Source: Mycobacterium sp. ACS1612
GTDB taxonomy: Bacteria > Actinomycetota > Actinomycetes > Mycobacteriales > Mycobacteriaceae
NCBI RefSeq assembly: GCF_001667505.1
Contig: NZ_LZHZ01000070.1
Location: forward strand, 1 to 64,000
Reading direction: 5' to 3'
Length of the DNA: 64,000 nucleotides
The notes under the pieces were generated by a model, which saw only the letters and a program-made list of their open reading frames with translations, was not told the origin of the DNA and ran no database searches. How positions within the stretch are numbered: the stretch's first letter is position 1; every line of letters starts with the position of its first letter. Positions 56,900-64,000 of this stretch are shown in pieces. Position numbers and translations under genes: made by a program.

Positions 56900-58124
56900 C
56901 GTTGCGTCTGGCCAGTTCGATGTTCGCGAGGTGCTGGTCGTAGTCGCGGGTGAACAACGTCGTGCCCTGCATGTCGACGGTCACGAAGTACAGCCAGTCC
57001 CCCGGCGCCGGTTGTTCGGCGGCGGACAGTGCGGGTTGCCCCGGCGAGCAGATCGGCGTGGCCGGAAGGCCAGACCGTACATAGGTATTCCACGACGTGT
57101 GCTGCGCACGGTCCCCGTCGGTGGTGGCCACTTCGATGCGATCCAACGGGTAGTTCACCGTCGAGTCGAATTCGAGCGTGCGGTTCTCCTGCAAACGGTT
57201 GTAGATGACCCGCGCCACTTTCGCGAAGTCGTCGGGCTTGGATTCGCGCTGCACCAACGACCCGACCGTGAGGATCTGATACGGCGACATGTTCATGGTC
57301 TTCGCGGTGTCGAGCAGGCCGCTGTGCGCGTACTGTGTCGCGCTGGCTCCAATCAGCATGGACAGGATGTCCTGCGCGGGCGCCGACGGATCGATGTTCC
57401 AGGTGCCAGGGGCGATCAGCCCCTCGAGCCGCCGGTGATCGTTGCCCATCCCGGTGACCGCACTCATCGCCCAGTCGGGGACGGAAAGCTCCAACGGCGG
57501 CACGCTTCCCGCCGCCTTCTTCAGATCGTCCGTCGCGACGCAGTGCCGGTCGCCGTCGAGATTCACACAGGTGGCCCGCGAGATCAGGGCGAAGATGCCG
57601 TCGGTGACGGCGTTCGTCTTGACATCTTGGACGTCGTCGAGCTGGCGCCCTTCGGGTATCACGAGCTTGCCGACCCTGTTCTGTGGATCGGCAAGTCTGG
57701 CAACGGCATTGGACGCCGGTATCTCGGTGCGCACCTTGTAGAAGCCGGGCTGGATGGCCGAGATCGCCGAGTTGCCCTGCGCAGCGGTGACGAAGGCCTT
57801 CACCGTCGCGACCACCTTGTGGTCTTCGAGGGTCTTGCCGATCGCGGTGGTCGAATCACCGTCGCGGATCTGGATGACCACGTCGTTGACGCCGTCACCG
57901 GTGTAGTCGTTGCTGCCACCGAACAGCGAATGCCACATTTTCGAACCCAGGAACACCGCGCCGACGACCACCACGATCAGCAACGCGATTGCGAAGCCGG
58001 TGGCAAACCGCCGCTTGCGCCTGGTGCGCGCTTCGCGGATCCGGTCCGACCGCGACACCCGGCGCCGCGGTGGTCCAACCGCAACGGGTTCGGCCCGGTC
58101 GCGGCCCCAGTGGTTGTCAGTCAT
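56877..58124 (-). CDS. mltG: Endolytic transglycosylase MltG (YceG family)
   Basis: 415 residues from ATG 58124 with GAGAGG upstream; the extended frame before it overlaps ruvX. A basic cytoplasmic N-terminus (RSDRIREARTRRKRRF), one membrane helix (ATGFAIALLIVVVVGAVFLG) and an extracytoplasmic LysM-like/YceG region follow. The catalytic Glu context is LTVGSLVQRESKPDDFAKVARVIYNRL and the substrate region is LEFDSTVNYPL. It cleaves nascent peptidoglycan strands and may terminate glycan polymerisation. Conserved order aroE-mltG-ruvX-alaS. Confidence 0.94.
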   Translation of the reverse strand: MTDNHWGRDRAEPVAVGPPRRRVSRSDRIREARTRRKRRFATGFAIALLIVVVVGAVFLGSKMWHSLFGGSNDYTGDGVNDVVIQIRDGDSTTAIGKTLEDHKVVATVKAFVTAAQGNSAISAIQPGFYKVRTEIPASNAVARLADPQNRVGKLVIPEGRQLDDVQDVKTNAVTDGIFALISRATCVNLDGDRHCVATDDLKKAAGSVPPLELSVPDWAMSAVTGMGNDHRRLEGLIAPGTWNIDPSAPAQDILSMLIGASATQYAHSGLLDTAKTMNMSPYQILTVGSLVQRESKPDDFAKVARVIYNRLQENRTLEFDSTVNYPLDRIEVATTDGDRAQHTSWNTYVRSGLPATPICSPGQPALSAAEQPAPGDWLYFVTVDMQGTTLFTRDYDQHLANIELARRNGVLDSAR

Positions 58125-58671
58125 CCCCGACCTCTCCGTGCACGGCACCGAGTTCACTCGCTCCCCGCGTGCGCGAAGCGGAGCGCCGTTGGTCCAACCA
58201 ATTCTGCAAGATTCCTACCGCTGCGGCCTGATCGATCATCACCCGCTGCCCTTTGGCTCGGATGCCCGCATCACGCAGAGACCGTTGCGCCACAACGGTT
58301 GTCAGTCGTTCGTCGGACAGCCGCACCGGTGTCGGCGAGATGCGTCGGGCAAGCTCGTCGGCCAACTCGATAGCGTCCCTGGCTGAGGAGCCGGCCCGGT
58401 CCGCGAGGGTGCGCGGTAACCCCACCACCACTTCGACCGCCTCCAACTCGTCGGCCAACTGCGCGAGCCGGCGCATGTGTTTGCCGTTCTTGTTCCTCTT
58501 GTCCCGCTGCACCGTCTCCACCGGGGTGGCCAGGATCCCGTCCGGGTCGCTCACAGCCACCCCAATCCGGGCCGTGCCCGCGTCGATACCGAGTCGTCGC
58601 CCGCGCCCGGGATCAGGGGGCGCAAGACTGTCCCCCGGCCGATCCGGGAGACGACTGTCGGTATCGGCCAC
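58117..58671 (-). CDS. ruvX: Holliday junction resolvase-like protein RuvX (YqgF)
   Basis: 184 residues from GTG 58671. RNase H-like fold: first Asp in RRLGIDAGTARIGVAVSD, VVVGLPRTLADRAGSSA, Glu in VRLSDERLTTVVAQ and late Asp in MIDQAAAVGILQNWLDQ. It acts as a nuclease in 16S rRNA 5' maturation and/or Holliday junction processing. Starts three bases after the alaS stop and overlaps mltG by eight. Confidence 0.94.
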   Translation of the reverse strand: MADTDSRLPDRPGDSLAPPDPGRGRRLGIDAGTARIGVAVSDPDGILATPVETVQRDKRNKNGKHMRRLAQLADELEAVEVVVGLPRTLADRAGSSARDAIELADELARRISPTPVRLSDERLTTVVAQRSLRDAGIRAKGQRVMIDQAAAVGILQNWLDQRRSASRTRGASELGAVHGEVGDD

Positions 58672-58674
58672 CGG

Positions 58675-61371
58675 TCAGCTCCGGCCTATCTCTGCGCGCA
58701 GCGCGGCCAATGCCGCGTCGATGCCCGCCGCCCCCTTACCGGAACCCTGTGCCAGATCGGCCTTACCGCCCCCGCGGCCGTTGACCGCCGTGCCCACCTG
58801 CTTGACCAACTCGTTGGCCGCCAGCCCGAGGTCTTGCGCGGCCGCGTTGGTCGCGACCACGAACGGCACGGTGTCGTTCTCGCCCTCCGCGATCAACGCG
58901 ACGACCGCGGGGTCGCTGCCGAGTTTGCCCTTGATGTCGCCCACGAGCGTGCGCAGATCCGCCGCCGACATTCCGCCGGCCATCCGCTGCGCCACGACAC
59001 GCACCTTACCGATTTGCTCAGCACCCGCGGCGGCATTCGCTGCGGCTGCGCGCGCGTTTGCCAGCCGCATCCTGTCGAGCTCCTTTTCGGCTGCCCGCAG
59101 GCGCTCGACCAGGTTGGCCACCCGGGCGGGAACCTCGTCCGAAGGAACCTTCAGCGTGGATGCGAGGCCCGCCATCAGGGCGCGTTCCTTCGCGAGATGG
59201 CGGAACGAGTCCAAGCCCACGTAAGCCTCGACGCGGCGCACCCCCGAACCGACGGACGACTCGCCGAGGATCGTCACCGGACCGATCTGCGCCGAACTCT
59301 CGACATGCGTTCCGCCGCAGAGCTCCAGCGAGAACGGCCCGCCGATCTCGACCACCCGGACCTCGTCGGGATAGTTCTCGCCGAACAGGGCCATCGCGCC
59401 CATCGCCTTGGCCTTGTCCAGTTCGGTGGTGAAACTGTGCACCTCGTAGTCGGCCTCGACCGCCTCGTTGGTGACTTCCTCGATCTGGGTCCGCTGGTCA
59501 TCGGTCAGGGCGCCCTGCCAGTTGAAGTCGAACCGTAGATAGCCCGGCCGATTCAGCGAACCCGCCTGGACAGCGTTGGGACCCAGCACTTGTCGCAGCG
59601 CCGCATGCACCATGTGGGTGCCCGAATGGCCCTGCGTCGCGCCGTGCCGCCAGCGCGGGTCCACCGCGGCGATGACGGTGTCGCCCTCGACGAACTCGCC
59701 GGATTCGACATTGACGCGATGAGCCCACAGGGTCTTGGCGATTTTCTGGACGTCGGACACGGCAGCCTTGGCCGCCCCGGAGGCGCCCGTTCCGCTGATG
59801 CTGCCCTCGTCGGCGATCTGGCCGCCGGACTCCGCATAGAACGGCGTGCGGTCGAGAATGAGTTCGACCCGCTCCTGGGCACCCTCGCGCCCGGCGTGCG
59901 TGACGACGGGCACTCGCTTGCCATCGACGAAGATGCCGAGAATCCTTGCCTCGGAGGTCAATTCGTCGAATCCGGTGAACTCCGTCGGCCCGGCGTCGAC
60001 CAATTCCCGGTATTCGGACAGGTCGGCGTGGGCCTGTTTACGCGCCGCGGCGTCAGCCTTTGCGCGTTTGCGCTGTTCGGCCATCAGGCTGCGGAAGCCT
60101 TCTTCGTCGACGGACAAGTCGGCCTCGGCGGCCATCTCCAGAGTCAGCTCGAGCGGGAAGCCGTAGGTGTCGTGCAGCGTGAAGGCGTCGCGGCCGGACA
60201 ACTTATCGGATCCCGAAGCCTTCGTCGCACGCGCGGCCTCTTCAAACAGCCGGGAACCCGAGGCCAGCGTGCGGTTGAATGCGGTCTCCTCCGCGACGGC
60301 GATGCGCTGGATGCGGTCGAAGTCCGACACCAGTTCGGGGTATGACGGCCCCATCGCGTCGCGCACCGTCGCCATCAGGTCCGCCATGACCGGGTCGTCG
60401 ACACCCAGCAGTTTCGCCGCGCGAATGATCCGGCGAAGCAGGCGTCGCAGCACGTAGCCGCGGCCTTCGTTGCCTGGGCTCACCCCGTCGCCGATCAGAA
60501 TCGCCGCGGTGCGGCTGTGGTCGGCGATGATCCGGTAGCGGACGTCGTCATCGTGGTTGCCGACGTCATAGCCGCGTGGCGCACGGGCCGCCACTGTATC
60601 GATCACCGGACGCAGCAGGTCGGTCTCGTAGACGTTGTGCACACCCTGCAGCAGGAACGCCACCCGTTCGACGCCCATGCCGGTGTCGATGTTCTTGCGC
60701 GGCAACGGGCCGAGGATCTCGAAATCCTCCTTACTGGTGCCCTCGCCGCGTTCGTTCTGCATGAACACGAGATTCCAGATCTCGATGTAGCGGTCCTCAT
60801 TGGCGACCGGACCGCCCTCGACACCGAACTCCGGGCCGCGGTCGTAGTAGATCTCCGACGACGGACCGCACGGCCCGGGGATGCCCATCGACCAGTAGTT
60901 GTCGGCCATGCCGCGCCGCTGGATGCGCTCGGCGGGCAGCCCCGCGACTTCCTGCCACAGTCCGACAGCCTCGTCGTCATCCAAATAGACCGTCGCCCAT
61001 AGCCTTTCGGGATCGAAGCCGTAACCGCCCTGATCTATCGGGTTGGTCAGCAGGGTCCACGCCAACTCGATGGCCCGGCGCTTGAAATAGTCGCCGAAGG
61101 AGAAGTTGCCTGCCATCTGGAAGAAGGTGTTGTGCCGGGTGGTGATGCCCACCTCGTCGATGTCGGGGGTCCGGATGCACTTCTGGATGCTGGTCGCCGT
61201 GGCGTACGGCGGGGTCCGCTGCCCCAGGAAGTAGGGCACGAACTGCACCATGCCCGCGTTGACGAACAGCAGGTTGGGGTCGTCGAGGATCACCGAGGCG
61301 CTGGGCACCTCGGTGTGGCCTGCCTTCACGAAGTGATCGAGGAAGCGCTTCCTGATCTCGTGTGTTTGCAC
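58675..61371 (-). CDS. alaS: Alanyl-tRNA synthetase
   Basis: 898 residues from GTG 61371. Class II aminoacylation core (RHNTFFQMAGNFSFGDYFKRRAIE, GVERVAFLLQG), tRNA-recognition region, and editing domain with zinc-binding HSGTHMVH and CGGTHV. The oligomerisation C-terminal domain has the glycine-rich GRGGGKADLAQGSG stretch. It charges tRNA-Ala and clears Ser/Gly mischarging. No T-box or other leader element was seen in the 200 bp upstream. Confidence 0.98.
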   Translation of the reverse strand: MQTHEIRKRFLDHFVKAGHTEVPSASVILDDPNLLFVNAGMVQFVPYFLGQRTPPYATATSIQKCIRTPDIDEVGITTRHNTFFQMAGNFSFGDYFKRRAIELAWTLLTNPIDQGGYGFDPERLWATVYLDDDEAVGLWQEVAGLPAERIQRRGMADNYWSMGIPGPCGPSSEIYYDRGPEFGVEGGPVANEDRYIEIWNLVFMQNERGEGTSKEDFEILGPLPRKNIDTGMGVERVAFLLQGVHNVYETDLLRPVIDTVAARAPRGYDVGNHDDDVRYRIIADHSRTAAILIGDGVSPGNEGRGYVLRRLLRRIIRAAKLLGVDDPVMADLMATVRDAMGPSYPELVSDFDRIQRIAVAEETAFNRTLASGSRLFEEAARATKASGSDKLSGRDAFTLHDTYGFPLELTLEMAAEADLSVDEEGFRSLMAEQRKRAKADAAARKQAHADLSEYRELVDAGPTEFTGFDELTSEARILGIFVDGKRVPVVTHAGREGAQERVELILDRTPFYAESGGQIADEGSISGTGASGAAKAAVSDVQKIAKTLWAHRVNVESGEFVEGDTVIAAVDPRWRHGATQGHSGTHMVHAALRQVLGPNAVQAGSLNRPGYLRFDFNWQGALTDDQRTQIEEVTNEAVEADYEVHSFTTELDKAKAMGAMALFGENYPDEVRVVEIGGPFSLELCGGTHVESSAQIGPVTILGESSVGSGVRRVEAYVGLDSFRHLAKERALMAGLASTLKVPSDEVPARVANLVERLRAAEKELDRMRLANARAAAANAAAGAEQIGKVRVVAQRMAGGMSAADLRTLVGDIKGKLGSDPAVVALIAEGENDTVPFVVATNAAAQDLGLAANELVKQVGTAVNGRGGGKADLAQGSGKGAAGIDAALAALRAEIGRS

Positions 61372-61506
61372 GTTCCTACTGCCTCATCTATTCAGAAGTC
61401 TTGACGTCACCTGCGACTATGCGACCGCACTACAGTACCGGTCGTCGTTGTCGCGCTGACAAGCCAACGAACCGGCGCGGCGGCAAGTGCCGGAGCCGGC
61501 TCCTGC

Positions 61507-61587
61507 TTCCATGTCGCCGCCTAAGCGCCTCCTTCCATGTCGGCGCCTAAGCGCCTCCTGCTTCCATGTCGGCGCCTAAGCGCCTCC
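61507..61587. repeat. 26-bp tandem repeat covering the 3' end and stop codon of the YjbQ gene
   Basis: Three copies of a 26-bp unit at 61507-61532, 61533-61558 and 61562-61587, the last two separated by TGC. The unit begins TTCCATGTCGGCGCCTAAGC on the plus strand; copy 1 has one mismatch. Copy 3 contains the last codons and TAG of the minus-strand gene at 61576, so its downstream flank repeats the gene end. Confidence 0.85.
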
Positions 61588-61989
61588 GCCGAGAAACGTC
61601 AACCTCACCTGCCGCTGCCGATTGTCCCGGTTCAGGTCCACCAGCACCACGCTTTGCCATGTGCCGAGCAGCGGTTGGCCATCCTGCACAGGAACCGTGA
61701 TCGACGGCGCCACGAGCGCCGGCAACACATGGTCCGCGCCATGTCCCGGCGCCCCGTGCCGGTGACGGTAGCGGTCGTCGCGCGGCAACAACCGATCCAG
61801 CGTGTCGACGAGGTCGTCGTCGGAGCCCGCGCCGGTCTCGATGATCGCCACGCCCGCCGTGGCGTGCGGCACGAAGACGTTGCACAACCCGTCCCCCTGG
61901 CCGCGGCAGAACGAGCGGACCGCGTCGGTGACGTCGACGGTCCGTCGCCGCGATGTGTCGACCTCGAGCACGTGCGACTTCGTGTCCAC
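61576..61989 (-). CDS. YjbQ/UPF0047 family protein
   Basis: 137 residues from GTG 61989. The UPF0047 signature is complete: DGLCNVFVPHATAGVAIIETGAG, DDRYRHRHGAPGHGADHVLPALVAPSITVPVQDGQPLLGTWQSVVLVDLN with multiple His. Some members have thiamine-phosphate synthase-like or metal-dependent activity, but the cellular role is unclear. Matches Rv2556c by position (from memory). The 3' end lies in a tandem-repeat tract that duplicates its last codons and stop. Confidence 0.9.
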   Translation of the reverse strand: MDTKSHVLEVDTSRRRTVDVTDAVRSFCRGQGDGLCNVFVPHATAGVAIIETGAGSDDDLVDTLDRLLPRDDRYRHRHGAPGHGADHVLPALVAPSITVPVQDGQPLLGTWQSVVLVDLNRDNRQRQVRLTFLGGGA

Positions 61990-62094
61990 GAAACCACCTT
62001 ACGGACCCTCCGTTTGCGAACCCAAACACCCCATTTTGGTGCCGCCAAAGCCATTGAAACCCCTGCTCAACGGGAGGATTCTGAAAGCGGTCCG

Positions 62095-62760
62095 GTGGCG
62101 CCACCGGGGCGCCGCCCCAACACCGATCGGGGGTGGATCGTGCACGCACGCACTACCACTATTCAGGCGCAAACCTCATGCATCGACGCGGGAATCGGTC
62201 ACGTGCGCGACGAAGTGATGCCTGCGCTCGCCGGGATGGAGGGGTTCGTCGGACTATCGCTTCTCGTCGACAGGGATTCGGGTCGGTGCATCGCCACCAG
62301 TGCGTGGCAGACGGGGGACGCCGAACGGGCCAGCGCCCAGCAGGTCGGGCTGATTCGTGACCGGGCCGCCACGGTCTTCGGTGGCAGCGACGCCACGGCC
62401 GAGACCTGGGAAATCGGCGTGTTGCACCGCGACCACCACGCCGACAACGGCGCCTGCGCACGGGTCACCTGGCTGAAGATCCCGCCGGACCAGACCAACC
62501 GCGCCGTGGAGTTCTACCGAACCGAGGTGTTGCCGTCATTGGAGGGCCTCGAGGGATTCTGTAGCGCAAGTTTCCTGATGAACCGCTCCGGGCGTGCCGT
62601 TTCGACGGCCGCGTTCGACAGCAGGGAGGCCATGGAGCGCAACCGCGAGCAGGCGCGGGAACTGCGGAATGCCCGGACCAGGGAGCTGGGGGCCGACATC
62701 ATCGACGTCTGCGAATTCGAGCTCGCGATCGCGCACCTTCGGGTGCCGGAGATGGTCTGA
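62095..62760 (+). CDS. Conserved mycobacterial protein, Rv2557/Rv2558-like
   Basis: 221 residues from GTG 62095 (APPGRRPNTDRGWIVHARTTTIQAQ). Other in-frame upstream sequence lacks a start codon until deep inside the opposite gene. Two internally similar halves are seen: CIDAGIGHVRDEVMPALAGMEGFVGLSLLVDRDSGRCIATSAW and YRTEVLPSLEGLEGFCSASFLMNRSGRAVSTAAF. Each looks like a ferredoxin-like ABM/dimeric alpha-beta barrel repeat. Close to M. tuberculosis Rv2557/Rv2558, which from memory are linked to starvation and stationary phase. The enzymatic function is unknown. Confidence 0.82.
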   Translation: MAPPGRRPNTDRGWIVHARTTTIQAQTSCIDAGIGHVRDEVMPALAGMEGFVGLSLLVDRDSGRCIATSAWQTGDAERASAQQVGLIRDRAATVFGGSDATAETWEIGVLHRDHHADNGACARVTWLKIPPDQTNRAVEFYRTEVLPSLEGLEGFCSASFLMNRSGRAVSTAAFDSREAMERNREQARELRNARTRELGADIIDVCEFELAIAHLRVPEMV

Positions 62761-62787
62761 CCTGTACGAGCGCTGATTGACGCACGC

Positions 62788-62813
62788 GTTTATTCGGGGA
62801 ACGGCTGGGGTAT
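62788..62813 (+). promoter_or_regulatory. Probable SigF-type promoter
   Basis: GTTT at 62788-62791 and GGGTAT at 62808-62813 with a 16-bp spacer, matching the mycobacterial SigF consensus GTTT-N15-17-GGGTAT. It ends 31 bp upstream of the glsB-type start, a normal distance. Confidence 0.65.
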
Positions 62814-62844
62814 TTCAGCTGGACCCTAGAGCCTTGGAGGAGCA

Positions 62845-63153
62845 ATGACCATTACAGGTGTAATCACCGCGATTCTGATCGGCATCGTGGTGGGTGTGCT
62901 CGGCCGACTGCTGGTTCCCGGCAAGCAGCCGATCGGCATGCTCATCACGATCTTGGTGGGCATCGTGTCGGCCTTCATCGGCACGGCGATCGCCCGCGCG
63001 CTCGGTCTGCCCACCGCGACGGCGGGCATCGACTGGATCGAGCTCTTGTGCCAGGTGGTCGTCGCGGCGATCGGCGTCGCCCTCGTGTCGGCGTTGATGG
63101 GCCGCAGGCGCACCGGTGTGATGGGCGGCAGGCGTTCCGGTCTACTGCGCTAG
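62845..63153 (+). CDS. GlsB/YeaQ/YmgE-family stress membrane protein
   Basis: 102 residues from ATG 62845, with GGAGGAG six bases upstream. Three hydrophobic Gly-rich helices (GVITAILIGIVVGVLGRLLVPG, IGMLITILVGIVSAFIGTAIA, LLCQVVVAAIGVALVSALMG) in the transglycosylase-associated pattern, and a short basic tail. These small membrane proteins are stress-induced; the molecular role is unknown. A SigF-type promoter upstream fits stress control. Confidence 0.88.
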   Translation: MTITGVITAILIGIVVGVLGRLLVPGKQPIGMLITILVGIVSAFIGTAIARALGLPTATAGIDWIELLCQVVVAAIGVALVSALMGRRRTGVMGGRRSGLLR

Positions 63154-63165
63154 CCGCACCCCCGG

Positions 63166-63197
63166 CGATCCCGGCTGGCCCCCACCGGCCGGGATCG
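63166..63197. terminator. Strong hairpin, probable bidirectional terminator
   Basis: Perfect 10-bp arms CGATCCCGGC and GCCGGGATCG around a 12-base loop, located between the convergent ends of the glsB-type and SRPBCC genes. There is no T-run, as is common for mycobacterial hairpin terminators. Confidence 0.7.
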
Positions 63198-63213
63198 TCG
63201 CTGTCTGGAGCTT

Positions 63214-63687
63214 CTACAGCGTCGCCAGCAGCTCGTCGAGCTTTTCGTAGCCCTCCGCCATGCCGCCCTCCATGCCCGACGACAGCAGACCGTCGCGCGC
63301 TTCGATGGTCGGACAGATCGACCGGCCGCGCAGCCTGCTGCGGCCACCACCGAGATCCTCGAAACACATGAATTCGATGTTCACCATGTCCGGTGCCCCT
63401 TCGAATTCGAAGGTCTGGATGATGAACTCGTTGTCCCGCACCTTGTGGAACACGCCGTTGAAACCGAACTCGCCGCGATCGGCCTTGTGCACATAGCGGT
63501 ATCCGCCGCCGGTCTTGAACTCCCAGTGCTCGATCGTCATCTCGAGATCCCGCGGGCCCAGCCACTGCTTCACCAGATCCGGTTCGGCGTGGGCGCGGAA
63601 CAGCGCCTCGACCGGAGCGTCGAACTCGCGGGTGAATTCCATCGCCAGGGTGTCGACCGGGGCGTTGAGATTGAGCGGGTTGGTCAT
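63214..63687 (-). CDS. SRPBCC/AHSA1-domain protein
   Basis: 157 residues from ATG 63687, overlapping the ArsR stop (ATGA). START-like AHSA1 fold: MEFTREFDAPVEALFRAHAEPDLVKQWLGPRD, GGGYRYVHKADRGEFGFNGVFHKV and GMEGGMAEGYEKLDELLATL. These proteins bind hydrophobic ligands or act as stress-related co-chaperone-like factors. The ArsR-AHSA1 pair is common in actinobacteria and usually autoregulated by the ArsR partner. Confidence 0.92.
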   Translation of the reverse strand: MTNPLNLNAPVDTLAMEFTREFDAPVEALFRAHAEPDLVKQWLGPRDLEMTIEHWEFKTGGGYRYVHKADRGEFGFNGVFHKVRDNEFIIQTFEFEGAPDMVNIEFMCFEDLGGGRSRLRGRSICPTIEARDGLLSSGMEGGMAEGYEKLDELLATL

Positions 63688-64000
63688 CTGTCCGTTCCTT
63701 CCTTGTCGGTTATCGCCGCCAGCAGAGCGTCGAGCTGGCGGTAGCTGCGTTCGGCGTCGAGCCGGTACCGGTCGATCCACGCGGTCATCCGCTCCAGCGC
63801 GGCCGCGTCGAGGTGGACGGGCCGGCGCTGCGCGTCGCGAGTCCTGGTGACCAGGCCCGCCTGCTCGAGCACCTGAATGTGTTTGGAGACAGCTTGTTTG
63901 GTGATGTCGAACGGGGCAGCCAACTCGTTGACTGTGGCTGGTCCTCGGGACAGTCGCGCCACAATCGCGCGTCGCACCGGGTCTGCCAACGCCATGAAGG
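63684..64000 (-). CDS. ArsR-family regulator (5' end outside window)
   Basis: Winged-helix repressor: MALADPVRRAIVARLSRGPATVNELAAPFDITKQAVSKHIQVLEQAGLV and a helical tail (AALERMTAWIDRYRLDAERSYRQL). The frame stays open to the window edge. Family members usually have a few residues before ALADPVRR, so the Met at 63995 is probably internal and the true start lies beyond 64000. No metal-binding Cys motif is visible, so it is not a classic metal sensor. Coupled to the AHSA1 gene. Confidence 0.88.
   Translation of the reverse strand, partial: FMALADPVRRAIVARLSRGPATVNELAAPFDITKQAVSKHIQVLEQAGLVTRTRDAQRRPVHLDAAALERMTAWIDRYRLDAERSYRQLDALLAAITDKEGTDR

Noticed and set aside
61372..61506. T-box or other riboswitch upstream of alaS
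   Set aside because: No T-box core motif or stable specifier-like stem was seen in this short leader.

Overview
The window reads as chromosome of a fast-growing mycobacterium (Mycolicibacterium-like). It is GC-rich and uses many GTG starts. It carries actinobacterial markers: mIHF, a degenerate PriA, a PyrR-controlled pyr operon, and blocks whose order matches, from memory, Rv1379-Rv1402 and Rv2532c-Rv2557 of M. tuberculosis. No rRNA, tRNA, CRISPR array, transposase or integrase was seen.

Left part (1-22230). On the minus strand it holds a DUF2207 membrane protein (cut by the window edge), priA and a YhhN lysoplasmalogenase. Next come an NlhH/LipI-type esterase (+), a GlxA-type regulator (-), an HD-domain protein (+) and a Baeyer-Villiger monooxygenase (+). 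Then follow metK, coaBC, rpoZ, gmk and mihF. A long mihF upstream region contains several palindromes and a broken DUF4345 gene. The complete de novo pyrimidine operon follows, transcribed right to left: pyrR-pyrB-pyrC-PH-like-carA-carB-pyrF. A textbook PyrR-binding hairpin lies just before the pyrR ribosome binding site.

Middle accessory part (22230-45350). This lies between two otherwise conserved housekeeping blocks. It contains a 1464-residue secreted beta-propeller/cadherin-like protein, a serine hydrolase plus FAD monooxygenase pair, a small helical protein and two giant LuxR-family (LAL/STAND) regulators. It then holds what I think is the most interesting locus, two nitrate/sulfonate-family ABC importers facing each other. 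One (+) is a lipoprotein, an ATPase and a permease carrying two permease domains in one chain. The other (-) is a six-gene translationally coupled operon: GntR, two-cluster ferredoxin, substrate-binding lipoprotein with a NosL-like C-terminal domain, permease, ATPase, and an adenylylsulfate-reductase-like (AprA-like) flavoprotein fused to a HEAT-repeat domain. The last genes of the two systems overlap by 79 bp tail to tail. I suggest an AprAB-like redox enzyme tied to uptake of an oxidised, probably sulfur-containing, solute; substrate and reaction are unknown.

Right part (45351-64000). It carries an Rv2532c-like gene, nusB (with an in-frame 27-bp repeat expansion), efp, pepQ, a 4-TM protein and the shikimate genes aroQ-aroB-aroK-aroC. 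A TetR/DUF3237/SnoaL operon with a clear operator follows, then a prepilin peptidase, an EamA exporter and an LLM flavin enzyme. After these come aroE-mltG-ruvX-alaS, a YjbQ gene whose 3' end is tandemly repeated, an Rv2557-like gene, a probable SigF-driven glsB-type gene, and an SRPBCC/ArsR pair cut by the window end.
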